This document shows, piece by piece, positions 1 through 8,735 of a stretch of 64,000 bases of DNA. Each line of letters opens with the position of its first letter. Positions within the stretch are counted from its first letter, which is position 1. The position numbers and the translations under genes were made by a program. Source of the stretch: an uncultured Pelagibacteraceae bacterium (GTDB lineage: Bacteria; Pseudomonadota; Alphaproteobacteria; Pelagibacterales; Pelagibacteraceae); NCBI GenBank assembly GCA_902585415.1, contig CACIDN010000001.1, positions 115,001-179,000 of the forward strand, in the 5' to 3' direction. The notes beneath the pieces are model-generated. The model was not told where the DNA came from. It saw only the letters and a list, made by a program, of their open reading frames with translations, and made no database searches.

Positions 1-491
1 TTAAAAGTAAAAAAATAATTTTTCTAATCGAAAAGAAACCTTTAGGCACAGCTGGTTGTTTAAAATTACTAACTAAAGAAATCAAAAATTTACTAATAAT
101 AAATTCTGATATAATTTTTAATTTCGATTTAAATATACTTTTAAAATTTCATTACAAGATGAAAAACTTTTTAACTGTTGCTTGTCAGCAAATTGAGACC
201 AAAATCCCATTTGGTGTTATAAAAAATAATAAGTTTCAAATAAAAAAAATCAATGAAAAGCCATCATTTAATTATCTTATTAATTCAGGAATTTATTTAA
301 CAAATTCAAAAATTACAAATTTTCTCAACAGAGGTATTCAAAGTTTAGATATGCCTGACTTAATAAATAAATTAATTCATAAAAATGAAAAAGTAGGTCT
401 TTTCCCTCTTAAAGAAAATATTATAGATTTTGGAACCCAAGAGAACTTGGAAATAGCAAAAAAAGATTTTAAAAAATATTTTTATGGCTAA
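1..491 (+). CDS. Sugar nucleotidyltransferase, 5'-truncated by window edge
   Basis: The ORF track starts this at an internal Met (159), but the frame is open to the window edge. The upstream part encodes EKKPLGTAGCLKLL and then LLIINSDIIF, the G-T-A-G and N-x-D signatures of RmlA/GMP-type nucleotidyltransferases, so the gene begins outside the window. The family joins an NTP to a sugar 1-phosphate. The part seen ends with a G-I-Y-L segment and F-P-L-K-E-N-I-I-D-F-G-T, typical of the C-terminal half. It overlaps the next aminotransferase by 8 nt. That context resembles the PtmE-type guanylyltransferase that starts legionaminic acid synthesis in Campylobacter, but the N-terminal half, where CBS domains would sit, is not visible. 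The substrate is therefore inference. Confidence 0.8.
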   Translation, partial: KSKKIIFLIEKKPLGTAGCLKLLTKEIKNLLIINSDIIFNFDLNILLKFHYKMKNFLTVACQQIETKIPFGVIKNNKFQIKKINEKPSFNYLINSGIYLTNSKITNFLNRGIQSLDMPDLINKLIHKNEKVGLFPLKENIIDFGTQENLEIAKKDFKKYFYG

Positions 492-1599
492 AATACCTTA
501 TTTTGTACCTGATATAAGCGCAAAAGAGATTGGAGCAGTTAATAAAGTACTTTGTTCAAGATGGATTTCAGCTGGAAATATTCTATCAGAATGTGAAAGA
601 AAGTTTGAAAAAAAACTAAATGTTAACAAAGGTCATTGCGTAGGTGTTTCTAGTGGTTACTCAGCACTTTACCTATCAATGTTATTAGCTGGAATAAAAA
701 AAAATGATATTGTTTTAATGCCAAATATAAATTTTGTAGCATCCATGAATGCCGCTAAGCAACTTAATGCAAGAATTAAGCTAGTTGACTCTGAAAGTAA
801 ATTTAATCCAAATATTTCAATTAATGATTTAAAAAAAAAATTATCTAGTAAAGTAAAAGCAATAATTGTTATGCATTATGGTGGCTATCCTTGCGATATG
901 CATGAATTATTAAAACTAAAAAAAAAATATAACTTTATTTTAATTGAAGACTCATGCCATGCAATATTCAGCAAATATCAAGGAAAAACATTAGGAAGTT
1001 TTGGAGATTTTTCTGCATTTAGCTTTTATGCTAATAAAAATATAACAAGTGGTGAGGGCGGAATGTTGTACTGCAAAAAAGCTAAAGATGTTAAAAGAGC
1101 CAAGCTTCTCAAAAATCATGGCCTTAACACAAATAGTTTTTTGCATAAAAATCAAAGCTTTCATGCTAGGTACGATATAAAAGAAACAGGTTTTAATTTT
1201 AGACTTGATGACTTAAGAGCTTCCTTATTATCAACTCAATTAGATAATATAGAAAAAAAAAATAAAATTCGTTATAAGATATTTTTAGAATATAAAAAAA
1301 ATCTAAAAAAAAATAAAAAAATAAATATACTATTTTCAGAATACTCTACAAATGAATATTCTAGACATCTATTTGTTATAAAAACTAATTTTAAAAAATT
1401 ACTTGAGAAAAAACTGAAAAAAAATGGTATTAGTTATAGTTGTCATTATAAGCCGATTAGTTATTTGTCAGCTTATAAAAATAAGGAAAAATTTCCTAAT
1501 TCAAAAAATTTGTTTGAAACAATTATTTCGCTCCCAATTTATCCAAAACTAACAAAAAATAAAATTAGTAAGATTTGTGATATTATTAATTCAATCTAA
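484..1599 (+). CDS. DegT/DnrJ/EryC1/StrS family sugar aminotransferase
   Basis: A PLP-dependent nucleotide-sugar aminotransferase of usual length (371 aa). Visible motifs are the cofactor segment SSGYSALYLS, the aspartate-containing LIEDSCHA, and FSFYANKNITSGEGG, which carries the Schiff-base lysine in the N-K-N-x-T context common in LegC/PglE/perosamine-synthase-like members. It would aminate a keto-sugar nucleotide in the cytoplasm. It overlaps the nucleotidyltransferase by 8 nt, so the two form an operon. Its 3' end overlaps the convergent pseG-like gene by 14 nt. A LegC-like role is possible given the NeuB genes nearby, but no LegB-type dehydratase lies next to it. Family certain; substrate unknown. 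Confidence 0.9.
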   Translation: MAKIPYFVPDISAKEIGAVNKVLCSRWISAGNILSECERKFEKKLNVNKGHCVGVSSGYSALYLSMLLAGIKKNDIVLMPNINFVASMNAAKQLNARIKLVDSESKFNPNISINDLKKKLSSKVKAIIVMHYGGYPCDMHELLKLKKKYNFILIEDSCHAIFSKYQGKTLGSFGDFSAFSFYANKNITSGEGGMLYCKKAKDVKRAKLLKNHGLNTNSFLHKNQSFHARYDIKETGFNFRLDDLRASLLSTQLDNIEKKNKIRYKIFLEYKKNLKKNKKINILFSEYSTNEYSRHLFVIKTNFKKLLEKKLKKNGISYSCHYKPISYLSAYKNKEKFPNSKNLFETIISLPIYPKLTKNKISKICDIINSI

Positions 1600-2524
1600 A
1601 AAGATTGTTAAAGTCTGATTTAATATATTTTATATTTAATCTTAAATTTTTGTTTTTAATATTTTTAGTATTTAAATTTAGTAAATTTACTATATTTGCT
1701 TTAAATGAGATTTTATTATTATAAATTTGAATAATTTTTTTTTTTAATAAAAATTTTGCGTTAAGAATTTCTTGAGAATTAGATGGGAATACTAAACATT
1801 TCTTTTTTTCCACTACCATTTCTAACATAGTATTACCTCCATTTGTAATAATATTGTTGTGGGTGTTGATTAAATTTTTTAAAGTTTTTTCATTATTTTT
1901 ATGAAAATAAAAATTATTATAATTTTTATATTTTCTTATTATACCGCGTCCTAAGTAAAAATTAAATTTATATTTTTTATTAATATTTTCACGATTCATT
2001 AAATTTATTATTTTTTTAAAATTACCTTTTATATCAGAACCACCTAAAAAAATGAGAAAATTATTTTTTTTTATCTTTTTAGAATTAAGTTTCATATTCA
2101 AAAATTTTGATAGCCTAAAATTTGCTGAATTAACATGATTATTTGAATATTTTAAATAACCTAAATTGGTTGTTATTCTTAAGTATTTTTTTGAATTATT
2201 ATATTTATTAAAGTCGTCAAAAATAATAATTTTTTTTGCTAATTCAAAATATTTAAATTGGCGCTTAATGTATTTAAATTTGTCAAAAATAATAATACTT
2301 TTGTCAATTTTAAACTTATTAAAGAATAATTTATTTAAATTTAATGATTTAAATTTATGTTTTTTAAGAATTTCTCTAACATAATTTGGATTTTCTAAAA
2401 CAAAAAAACATTTAAATCCTTTTTTTCTTAGAAACTTTGCTATTTCCAAACATCTAAAGAAATGACCGAAAGAAATATTTTTTTTTGGCTCAGCATGAGT
2501 TATAAAATAAATATAATTATCCAC
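1586..2524 (-). CDS. pseG: PseG-like UDP-sugar hydrolase (pseudaminic acid pathway)
   Basis: PseG releases UDP from UDP-2,4-diacetamido-2,4,6-trideoxy-beta-L-altropyranose to give the free sugar used by PseI. Near the N-terminus the protein has FGHFFRCLEIAKFL, matching the family's G-H-x-x-R-C-L motif. It also has FDDFNKYN, FLGGSDIKGN and TNGGNTMLEMV, the GT-B-like nucleotide-binding segments seen in PseG and MurG relatives. The ORF track begins at 2578, inside the divergent neighbour. I prefer the GTG at 2524, which starts just before the conserved block and leaves a 24-nt gap to the divergent ATG at 2549. Sequence divergence is high and very Lys/Asn/Ile-rich, so the exact substrate stereochemistry is inferred. 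Confidence 0.75.
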   Translation of the reverse strand: MDNYIYFITHAEPKKNISFGHFFRCLEIAKFLRKKGFKCFFVLENPNYVREILKKHKFKSLNLNKLFFNKFKIDKSIIIFDKFKYIKRQFKYFELAKKIIIFDDFNKYNNSKKYLRITTNLGYLKYSNNHVNSANFRLSKFLNMKLNSKKIKKNNFLIFLGGSDIKGNFKKIINLMNRENINKKYKFNFYLGRGIIRKYKNYNNFYFHKNNEKTLKNLINTHNNIITNGGNTMLEMVVEKKKCLVFPSNSQEILNAKFLLKKKIIQIYNNKISFKANIVNLLNLNTKNIKNKNLRLNIKYIKSDFNNLFRLN

Positions 2525-2548
2525 TTTCGTTATGTTATAGTAAAAAAC

Positions 2549-3223
2549 ATGAAAAAAGATATAGTAATTTGCATTCAAGTAAGGTCACTTTCAAAAAGAT
2601 TGAAAAACAAGTGGAAAAAAAAAATAAATGGAAAATCAATTTTGCAATTAACTTTAGATAGATCAAAATTAATTAGTAAAAAATATCCTATATACGTTCT
2701 TACTTCAAAAAATAAGTCTGATGACAAAATTGAACTATACTGTAAAAAAAAGAAAATAAAAATTTTCAGAGGCGATCATAATAATGTACTTAAAAGGTAT
2801 ATAAGTTTCTTAGAGACTCACAGTTTTAAAACAATAGTCAGGATGACGGCGGATAATATATTTACCGATATATATAACACAAAAAAACTCATTAAATTAC
2901 ACTTAAATCGGGGTGCACACTACAGCTCTAATCATAATGAATACTTACCTAAAGGAATGGGGGTAGATATTTTTGAAACGTCGAAATTAATACAATTAAA
3001 AAAATATAATTTAACAAAATATGATCAGGAGCATTTAAATTCATACTTTATTAGAAATAAAAAAAAATTTAAAACAATTTTTTATAAAGCAAATAGCAAA
3101 CTGTATAATCTCAATTTATCAATCGATACATCTGATGATTATAAATTTGTTAAGAGAAATTATGCCTTACTAAAAAAAATAAAAACAAGCAAGGAATTAA
3201 AAAATTTAGTTTTTAAGAATTAA
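2549..3223 (+). CDS. SpsF/PseF-type cytidylyltransferase
   Basis: A CTP_transf_3-type enzyme expected to make a CMP-nonulosonate from CTP. The N-terminal IQVRSLSKRLKNKWKKKINGKS matches the family's Q-x-R-x-x-S-x-R-L-x-x-K nucleotide-binding loop. IFRGDHNNVLKRY and IVRMTADNIFTD match the conserved G-x-x-x-x-V-L-x-R-Y and R-x-T-x-D-x-P blocks, with Pro replaced. The track's start at 2462 runs into the divergent pseG; the ATG at 2549 gives a protein that begins exactly at the conserved strand. It lies between pseG and the radical SAM gene. A pseudaminic (PseF) role is plausible, but a second such domain exists in the fusion at 14773, so which sugar each activates is open. Confidence 0.8.
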   Translation: MKKDIVICIQVRSLSKRLKNKWKKKINGKSILQLTLDRSKLISKKYPIYVLTSKNKSDDKIELYCKKKKIKIFRGDHNNVLKRYISFLETHSFKTIVRMTADNIFTDIYNTKKLIKLHLNRGAHYSSNHNEYLPKGMGVDIFETSKLIQLKKYNLTKYDQEHLNSYFIRNKKKFKTIFYKANSKLYNLNLSIDTSDDYKFVKRNYALLKKIKTSKELKNLVFKN

Positions 3224-3233
3224 CAAAGTTATA

Positions 3234-4514
3234 TTAACCATTTCTCCAGGTATGATTTTCCCATTTCATAGTCTCTAGATTCCATTCATCAGGGACGTAA
3301 GTAACACCTCTTTTTTTCATACCATGTCTACAATTTTGACAACCTGGATTTATTTCACATCTTCTATTACTTTGGTGCAAACTTCGAATATTTTTTAATT
3401 TTGCACAATTCCATGCTTGCTTAAGAGTCATTTCTTCAAACTCTAACTCAAAGGACCTATGATTTTTAATTATCCTTTTCACAGGCGAACCTTTATATCT
3501 CCCCAATGTTAGACCTTCCTCTTCATTATGCGCACCTGTACATGGTAAAATTGTTCCATTTGCAGAAACCGTTAATCTTTGAAAAGGATATGAGCAAGCC
3601 CACTCAGGTTTGACTTCTTCATCTGGAACTGTTTCAAATCTAAAATCTAAAATTTCATTTACTGTTACCCAATTCACACCGTTTGAATACATATAATCTG
3701 CATATTCTTTATGATTTTTATAAATGGATGGGAAAATTGCATTCGTTCTTATTTGAGGAGTTTTAGAATTAAATTTTTTTTTAACTTTAGTTAAAATTCT
3801 TATACTTTTAGATACTTCTTCAAAAGCATTAAAACTTTTATCATTTTTTTTATTTCTTGGAGTCCTTATCTTATTGTACTCTTTCCCTAATCCATCAATT
3901 GAATAATTAATCCAACTTAATTTTGATTTAACCAAAGTTTCAGCTAATTTTTCATCTATTAACTGTCCATGGGTAAGGCAACTTTTTTCTAAAATATTTT
4001 TTTTATTTGCATACTCAATTGCATCACCAAATGTTTTTATTTTGCCATTGTCATCTTTTACTCTATATAAAGTAGACTCACCTCTCCAGCTGAATAAAAT
4101 TGAAAACACACCTATTTCTGCACATTCATCAATTATATTTGTAACAATTTTCCAAGGTAACATCCTAGATGCACCAACAACACTCTCTTGAAATTCATCT
4201 GTAATTGTATAGCACATAGTACAACCCAAATTACAAGTACTCACTAATTCTATAACCACAGCTAATGGAGCATCGCCAGGGTCAAATTCTTTTGCTCTTC
4301 TGTACCATTCTTCTCTATAAAACTTATATTTGTTTTTATCTTTTGGATTAAGATTTAAACTATCAAAAAACTGTTTTTGTATATCTTCTTTACCAAAACT
4401 GTATTGAGACTCATTCACTGTTACTAAATCATTTATATTATCCCATTTTTTTTTTTCTGACTCCTCTCGAGGGTAAAGACCAATTTTAATTGCGGAGCCA
4501 AATTTTTCACTCAT
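3234..4514 (-). CDS. Radical SAM/SPASM-like protein
   Basis: Radical SAM enzymes use a [4Fe-4S] cluster bound by C-x3-C-x2-C to start radical chemistry. Here STCNLGCTMC supplies that motif at roughly residue 113. The C-terminal part carries a Cys-rich SPASM-like region (ACSYPFQRLTVSANGTILPC, then CEINPGCQNCRHG) for auxiliary clusters. The length, 426 aa, is normal. The track start (ATG at 4514) fits. It is encoded opposite its neighbours, between a cytidylyltransferase and the WbqC gene, so a role in remodelling a sugar or a glycan-linked peptide is suggested only by context. It shares architecture with the second radical SAM gene at 7643. Substrate unknown. Confidence 0.85.
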   Translation of the reverse strand: MSEKFGSAIKIGLYPREESEKKKWDNINDLVTVNESQYSFGKEDIQKQFFDSLNLNPKDKNKYKFYREEWYRRAKEFDPGDAPLAVVIELVSTCNLGCTMCYTITDEFQESVVGASRMLPWKIVTNIIDECAEIGVFSILFSWRGESTLYRVKDDNGKIKTFGDAIEYANKKNILEKSCLTHGQLIDEKLAETLVKSKLSWINYSIDGLGKEYNKIRTPRNKKNDKSFNAFEEVSKSIRILTKVKKKFNSKTPQIRTNAIFPSIYKNHKEYADYMYSNGVNWVTVNEILDFRFETVPDEEVKPEWACSYPFQRLTVSANGTILPCTGAHNEEEGLTLGRYKGSPVKRIIKNHRSFELEFEEMTLKQAWNCAKLKNIRSLHQSNRRCEINPGCQNCRHGMKKRGVTYVPDEWNLETMKWENHTWRNG

Positions 4515-4573
4515 GATTTATTAATAATTTTTTTAGTATTTTTATAATAATTATAATAAGTTGTAAATAATAT

Positions 4574-5257
4574 ATGAGTAAAGTATTTATCCATCAACCT
4601 GATTTTTGTCCATGGCTTAATTTTTTTATGAGGGCCAAACATTCAGATTATTTTGTAGTGCTAGACAACGTCCAATTTAATAGAAGAGGCTGGTTTAATA
4701 GGGATATTATAAAAACAAAAAGTGGAGCCTACAAAATTACGATTCCTATAAAAAAAGAACCAAGAGATAGTTTACTCATAAAAAATGTTAAATTTAGTAA
4801 TTATGATGATTGGAAAACAGTCTTTTTTAAAACTCTAGAAGTAAATTATTCAAAATCAAAATTTTTTCGTGAAAATATATTAATCTTAAATAATTTGTTT
4901 AATGAAGACTTTGTTTATTTAATCGATTTAAACATTAAATTAATAAATTATTTCTTTTCAATTTTTAGCATTAAAACTAAATTGATATTTTCTAGTGAAT
5001 TAAGATTGAGTAGTTATAAAAATAAATTAATAGTTGATATTTGTAATAAATTAAATTGTAAAGAGTATATTACCGGAAAAGGATCTGATGATTATTTAGA
5101 CCTTGATGAATTTAAAAAAAATAATATATCCTTAAATCAAGATGTTAATTTTAATGATAAATATTTACAAATCAATGGCACTTTTATGAGAGATTTATCG
5201 GTTCTTGACTTCTATTTTAATTGTTATGATAAAAAAAATAAAACAAATATAATTTGA
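4574..5257 (+). CDS. WbqC-like family protein
   Basis: Residues 6-35 contain HQPDFCPWLNFFMRA and LDNVQFNRRGWFNRD, the hallmark of the WbqC family (H-Q-P-x-x-x-P-W, then L-D-x-V-Q-F). GKGSDDYLD further on matches the family's G-x-G-S/G-x-x-Y-L segment. WbqC-like proteins are found in O-antigen and glycosylation loci; their biochemical activity is, to my knowledge, not well defined. The gene starts a tight plus-strand run (WbqC, PIG-L deacetylase, NeuB-like synthase, formyltransferase) with overlaps of a few bases, so it probably acts in the same pathway. Family call firm; function unknown. Confidence 0.88.
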   Translation: MSKVFIHQPDFCPWLNFFMRAKHSDYFVVLDNVQFNRRGWFNRDIIKTKSGAYKITIPIKKEPRDSLLIKNVKFSNYDDWKTVFFKTLEVNYSKSKFFRENILILNNLFNEDFVYLIDLNIKLINYFFSIFSIKTKLIFSSELRLSSYKNKLIVDICNKLNCKEYITGKGSDDYLDLDEFKKNNISLNQDVNFNDKYLQINGTFMRDLSVLDFYFNCYDKKNKTNII

Positions 5258-5259
5258 TA

Positions 5260-5898
5260 ATGTTAAAGAAAGCTATATTTTTTGGTGCACACGATGATGA
5301 TGTAGAAATAGGATGTGCTGGAACTGCGATAAAACTAAAAAAAAAAAAATTCAAAATTTATAAAGTTATTATTAGTAGCTCAGGTTTTAAGGATGAGTAT
5401 GGGAAAACTCTTAGACAAAATGATATCGCAGAAAAAGAAGCTTTAAGAGCAAATAAAATTATTGGTTTTAACGAATGTATAAATTTAAATGAAAAAACAA
5501 ATGAAATTATTGTCAATGATTTACTCAAAAGTAAAATTTTAAAAATTATTAATAGAATAAATCCATCTCATATATTTGTACATTGGTCCGGGGATGTTCA
5601 TCATGATCATAGAGTTGTGAGTGAGTTAGTTCTTGGATTATCAAAAAGGATAGAAAATGTTTATTTGTATAGAAGTAATTTTTTTAAGAGCAAAAAGGAA
5701 TTTAATGGAAATATCTATATTGATATAAGTAAAGAATATAAAAAAAAAATTAGCTCAATTAAACAATATAAAACTGAATTAAAAAGAGTTAAAAATTCCT
5801 GGCTTAAAATGGTTGAAAATGAAAATAAAATAAATGGGTATAGATCTGGTTGTAAGTATGCTGAATGTTTTGAAGTGATTAGGTCTAAGATTCTCTGA
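5260..5898 (+). CDS. PIG-L/LmbE family N-deacetylase
   Basis: The family removes N-acetyl groups from amino sugars using zinc. The N-terminal AHDDDVEIGC is the zinc-binding A-H-x-D-D-x-E/V motif, and VHWSGDVHHDHRVV carries the distal H-x-D-H motif. The 3' end abuts the NeuB-like gene. The track begins at a TTG (5254) overlapping the WbqC stop; the ATG at 5260 is two codons later and more likely. Placed between WbqC and NeuB, and followed by a formyltransferase, it suggests that an acetamido group is deacetylated and then re-acylated with formyl. That sequence of steps is my inference. Confidence 0.88.
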   Translation: MLKKAIFFGAHDDDVEIGCAGTAIKLKKKKFKIYKVIISSSGFKDEYGKTLRQNDIAEKEALRANKIIGFNECINLNEKTNEIIVNDLLKSKILKIINRINPSHIFVHWSGDVHHDHRVVSELVLGLSKRIENVYLYRSNFFKSKKEFNGNIYIDISKEYKKKISSIKQYKTELKRVKNSWLKMVENENKINGYRSGCKYAECFEVIRSKIL

Positions 5899-6872
5899 TG
5901 AAATTTAAATTACCTTTTATTATTGCTGAAATAGGAATTAACCACGATGGAAAGTTCTCTTTAGCTAAAAAATTAATTAAGATGGCAAAAAAGGGTGGGG
6001 CCGACGCAGTCAAGTTTCAATTATTTGATCCAGGTGACCTTTATTTAAAAAAGTCACAAAACTTTAAAATATTAAAAAAATTTTCTTTAAATAAAAAGGA
6101 AATTAAAAAATTAAGAGATTATTCTAGAAAAATTAATATAAAATTTTTTTGTACCGCTTTTAGCTATGAGGGAGTTAAATTTTTAAAAAAAATTAATATA
6201 GATGCATTAAAAATAGCATCAATGGATAACATAAATCACAGTTTGATTAAGAAATCTCTTAAAATAAATAAACCTGTAATTATATCTACTGGAATGCTAA
6301 ATTTAAGAAACTTAAAAAAAGTATTAAATAAATATTCTAAAAATAAAAATATATTTTTTTTACATTGTATATCAAACTATCCTAACAAAGATAAGGACAA
6401 AGGTTTTGAAGTATTCAGGCTTTTTAAACAGTACCAAAAAAGAAATAAGGCATTTGGTTTTTCTGACCACTCAGAGGGCAATGATTCATGTAAAATTGCA
6501 ATTGCAAAAGGAGCAAAAATAATTGAGAAACATTTTACATTGAAAAAAAGAAATTATTTTGATCATTCTCATTCAATGGACTACGAGGATTTGATAAATT
6601 TAAATACTTTTAAAAATACCTATTTAAAACAGACTAATTTTAAAAATTATTTAAATAAAAGGTCTGATTTATTAAATCAAAAATTATATAGAAGGGGGAT
6701 TTATGCAAAAAAGACAATAAATTCTGGGACGGTCTTATCCTTTAATAACATCAGTTATGTTAGGCCTCTTAATAATCAAACATACATGGATTTAAATGAA
6801 GTAATTGGAAAAAAAATAAAAAAAAAAGTTTTAAAGAATTCCCAAATAATTAAAAAAAATTTAATTAAGTGA
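5898..6872 (+). CDS. NeuB/SpsE-like nonulosonic acid synthase
   Basis: Condenses phosphoenolpyruvate with a six-carbon amino sugar to form a nine-carbon nonulosonic acid. The N-terminal barrel shows IIAEIGINHDG, ADAVKFQLF, IISTGML, GFSDHSEG and IEKHFTL, the classical NeuB motifs including the two metal-binding histidines. A C-terminal SAF (antifreeze-like) domain begins near RRGIYAKKTINSG. Length 324 aa is at the short end of normal. It overlaps the downstream formyltransferase by 4 nt. The sequence is not of the PseI subtype (compare 11995), so it probably uses another hexose. Which nonulosonic acid it makes cannot be read from the sequence. Confidence 0.9.
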   Translation: MKFKLPFIIAEIGINHDGKFSLAKKLIKMAKKGGADAVKFQLFDPGDLYLKKSQNFKILKKFSLNKKEIKKLRDYSRKINIKFFCTAFSYEGVKFLKKINIDALKIASMDNINHSLIKKSLKINKPVIISTGMLNLRNLKKVLNKYSKNKNIFFLHCISNYPNKDKDKGFEVFRLFKQYQKRNKAFGFSDHSEGNDSCKIAIAKGAKIIEKHFTLKKRNYFDHSHSMDYEDLINLNTFKNTYLKQTNFKNYLNKRSDLLNQKLYRRGIYAKKTINSGTVLSFNNISYVRPLNNQTYMDLNEVIGKKIKKKVLKNSQIIKKNLIK

Positions 6873-7531
6873 ATAAATTATTATTTATTACTCCAATTGA
6901 TAAAAAAAATTTTAAGAAAACTTTGGGTATATTAAACAATCTTAAATATACATTTAAAAATCCAAAAAAAAAATTTGATGTTAAATTTATAAGTAAAAAT
7001 TATAAAAAATTTAATTTCCTAATTAGTTATGCTAGTGGATTAATTATAACACAAAATTTAATTAATCATTTTAATCCTTTAAATATTATTAATTTTCATC
7101 CAGCGACTCCAAAGTTTAGAGGAAGAGATAGCCAGCATTTTGCCGCATATTTAAGAGAAAAAAAGTTTGGTGGAACAGTGCATTATCTTAAAAGTAAAAT
7201 TGATAGTGGAAAAATTATAGATGTAAAAGTTTTTAGAATGAAAAAAAACTCAAGTCATTATGAATACCATAATAAAGCTCTTAAAGCATTAAATTTTTTA
7301 TTAAAAAAAAATATTAAAAAAATTTTAGCAAATAAAAAATTTAAAAAAAGTAAATACAAGTGGTCAAAAAAAATTTATAAAAGATCTGATTTGTTAAAAA
7401 TGCTAAAAATACCTTATGGAATAAAAAAAAAGGATTTTGATCATGTCTACAGATCTTTTTTTACTCATGATAAGTTGTCCTTGTATACTGAATTAAATAA
7501 AAAAAAATATTTTATTAATAATAAAAAATAA
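6869..7531 (+). CDS. Formyltransferase-like protein (sugar N-formylation)
   Basis: Shows the formyl_trans_N core: INFHPATPKFRG gives the catalytic N-x-H followed by P-x-x-R-G, and SKIDSGKIID gives the catalytic aspartate, as in methionyl-tRNA and sugar N-formyltransferases that use N10-formyl-tetrahydrofolate. At 220 aa it is much shorter than Fmt (about 310) and lacks a tRNA-binding C-terminal domain, which favours a small-molecule amine such as a sugar. It starts at GTG 6869, overlapping the NeuB-like stop by 4 nt. Being in one run with the PIG-L deacetylase, it likely formylates the amine that enzyme exposes (inference). Confidence 0.82.
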   Translation: MNKLLFITPIDKKNFKKTLGILNNLKYTFKNPKKKFDVKFISKNYKKFNFLISYASGLIITQNLINHFNPLNIINFHPATPKFRGRDSQHFAAYLREKKFGGTVHYLKSKIDSGKIIDVKVFRMKKNSSHYEYHNKALKALNFLLKKNIKKILANKKFKKSKYKWSKKIYKRSDLLKMLKIPYGIKKKDFDHVYRSFFTHDKLSLYTELNKKKYFINNKK

Positions 7532-7642
7532 TTAATAAAGCAGATAATCCACAGGTAAATTGAAAATTCTTGATTTACAAATAATTATTGACTATAAAAA
7601 TAAATAGTATAAATCACTTCTAAATTAAGTATAATTAAATAT

Positions 7643-8734
7643 ATGTTTAATCTCAACTTTGGAAGAAAAGCCGAAACTCCTGTTCAATATACTTTTGAGA
7701 ACTTTTTTGATCGTATAAAATACGAATTCAGAAGATCAAAAAATAAAAGGTTTTCTTATTTTATAAATAGATTGAAATGGAATTATTTCCCGCGTTTTAA
7801 TATTGTACCTAAATTTCCTCTAAATATAGACATAGAAGCTAGCTCAACATGTGAATTAAAATGTGATCATTGCTTTAGACAATACATGGATATGAGAGAA
7901 AATAGATTCATGAAGTTTGATCTTTATAAAAAAATAATCGATGAATGTGCAGAGTATAATTTATTTACATTAAAGTTTAGTATGAGGGGTGAACCAACAT
8001 CAGATAAGGAATTACCAAAAAAAGTTGCCTATGCAAAAGAAAAAGGGATAAAGGAAGTTTGGATAAATACGCATGGGGCAAATTTAAATGAAGAATATAC
8101 AAGAGAACTATTAGAAGCAAAACCAGACTGGGTAACAATATCTATCGATGGACTTGATGAAATGTATGAGAGTATTCGTAAGCCTATGAAATTTAAAACG
8201 ATAATGGAAAATGCAATTAGACTAAGAAGAATGAGAGACAATATATCACCTGATACATTTATAAATACCCAAGGTTTATGGTCCGCAATAAAACATGATC
8301 CAAAAAAGTATTTTGATACTTTCATTCCAATCTTTGATCGTGTTGCTTACAACATGGATATGAATTTTAAAGAAATTGATGTTATCCCAGACCCTGAATT
8401 TACTTGTCCAAGATTGTGGTTGAGAATGGCAATTACAAGTGAAGGTGATGTACTAAAATGTCCATCTGATTTTGAAAAAGATGAAGTTATGGGAAATGCA
8501 AAAGTTACCTCTTTGAAAAAAATTTGGGATAATGAGCAAGATAAAAATAGAAAATTGCACTTAGCAAAACGAAAAAATGAAAGTGTGCCATGTAAAAAAT
8601 GCCATCATGGTGCGAAAATATTACCAAAAAAAAATAATCTAGGAATTATGGAAGCATCTGCAACGAATTACCAGTTTAGAAAAGAATTTGAGGGTGTTGG
8701 TTTAAACAGGCAGAAACAAATAACAAGAAAATAA
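7643..8734 (+). CDS. Radical SAM/SPASM-like protein
   Basis: The cluster motif is STCELKCDHC (C-x3-C-x2-C) near residue 71. FSMRGEPTSDKELP provides the G-E-P-T segment for SAM binding. The C-terminal part has CPRLWLRMAITSEGDVLKCPSDF followed by CKKCHHG, a SPASM-like cysteine set. It follows a 111-nt gap, the longest in this stretch, so it may start a transcription unit with the next two genes. A TTGACT near 7588 with a TATAAA 14 nt further on is a weak promoter candidate only. The substrate is unknown; the context is again nonulosonic acid and formyltransferase genes. Confidence 0.87.
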   Translation: MFNLNFGRKAETPVQYTFENFFDRIKYEFRRSKNKRFSYFINRLKWNYFPRFNIVPKFPLNIDIEASSTCELKCDHCFRQYMDMRENRFMKFDLYKKIIDECAEYNLFTLKFSMRGEPTSDKELPKKVAYAKEKGIKEVWINTHGANLNEEYTRELLEAKPDWVTISIDGLDEMYESIRKPMKFKTIMENAIRLRRMRDNISPDTFINTQGLWSAIKHDPKKYFDTFIPIFDRVAYNMDMNFKEIDVIPDPEFTCPRLWLRMAITSEGDVLKCPSDFEKDEVMGNAKVTSLKKIWDNEQDKNRKLHLAKRKNESVPCKKCHHGAKILPKKNNLGIMEASATNYQFRKEFEGVGLNRQKQITRK

Positions 8735-8735
8735 A

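Noticed and set aside
2166-2384. Plus-strand ORF inside the pseG-like gene
   Set aside because: Low-complexity antisense shadow of a recognised coding region; no motif and no independent start context.
7588-7613. TTGACT with TATAAA 14 nt downstream, before the second radical SAM gene
   Set aside because: The spacer is too short for a normal sigma70 promoter and the region is A/T-rich, so chance matches are likely.
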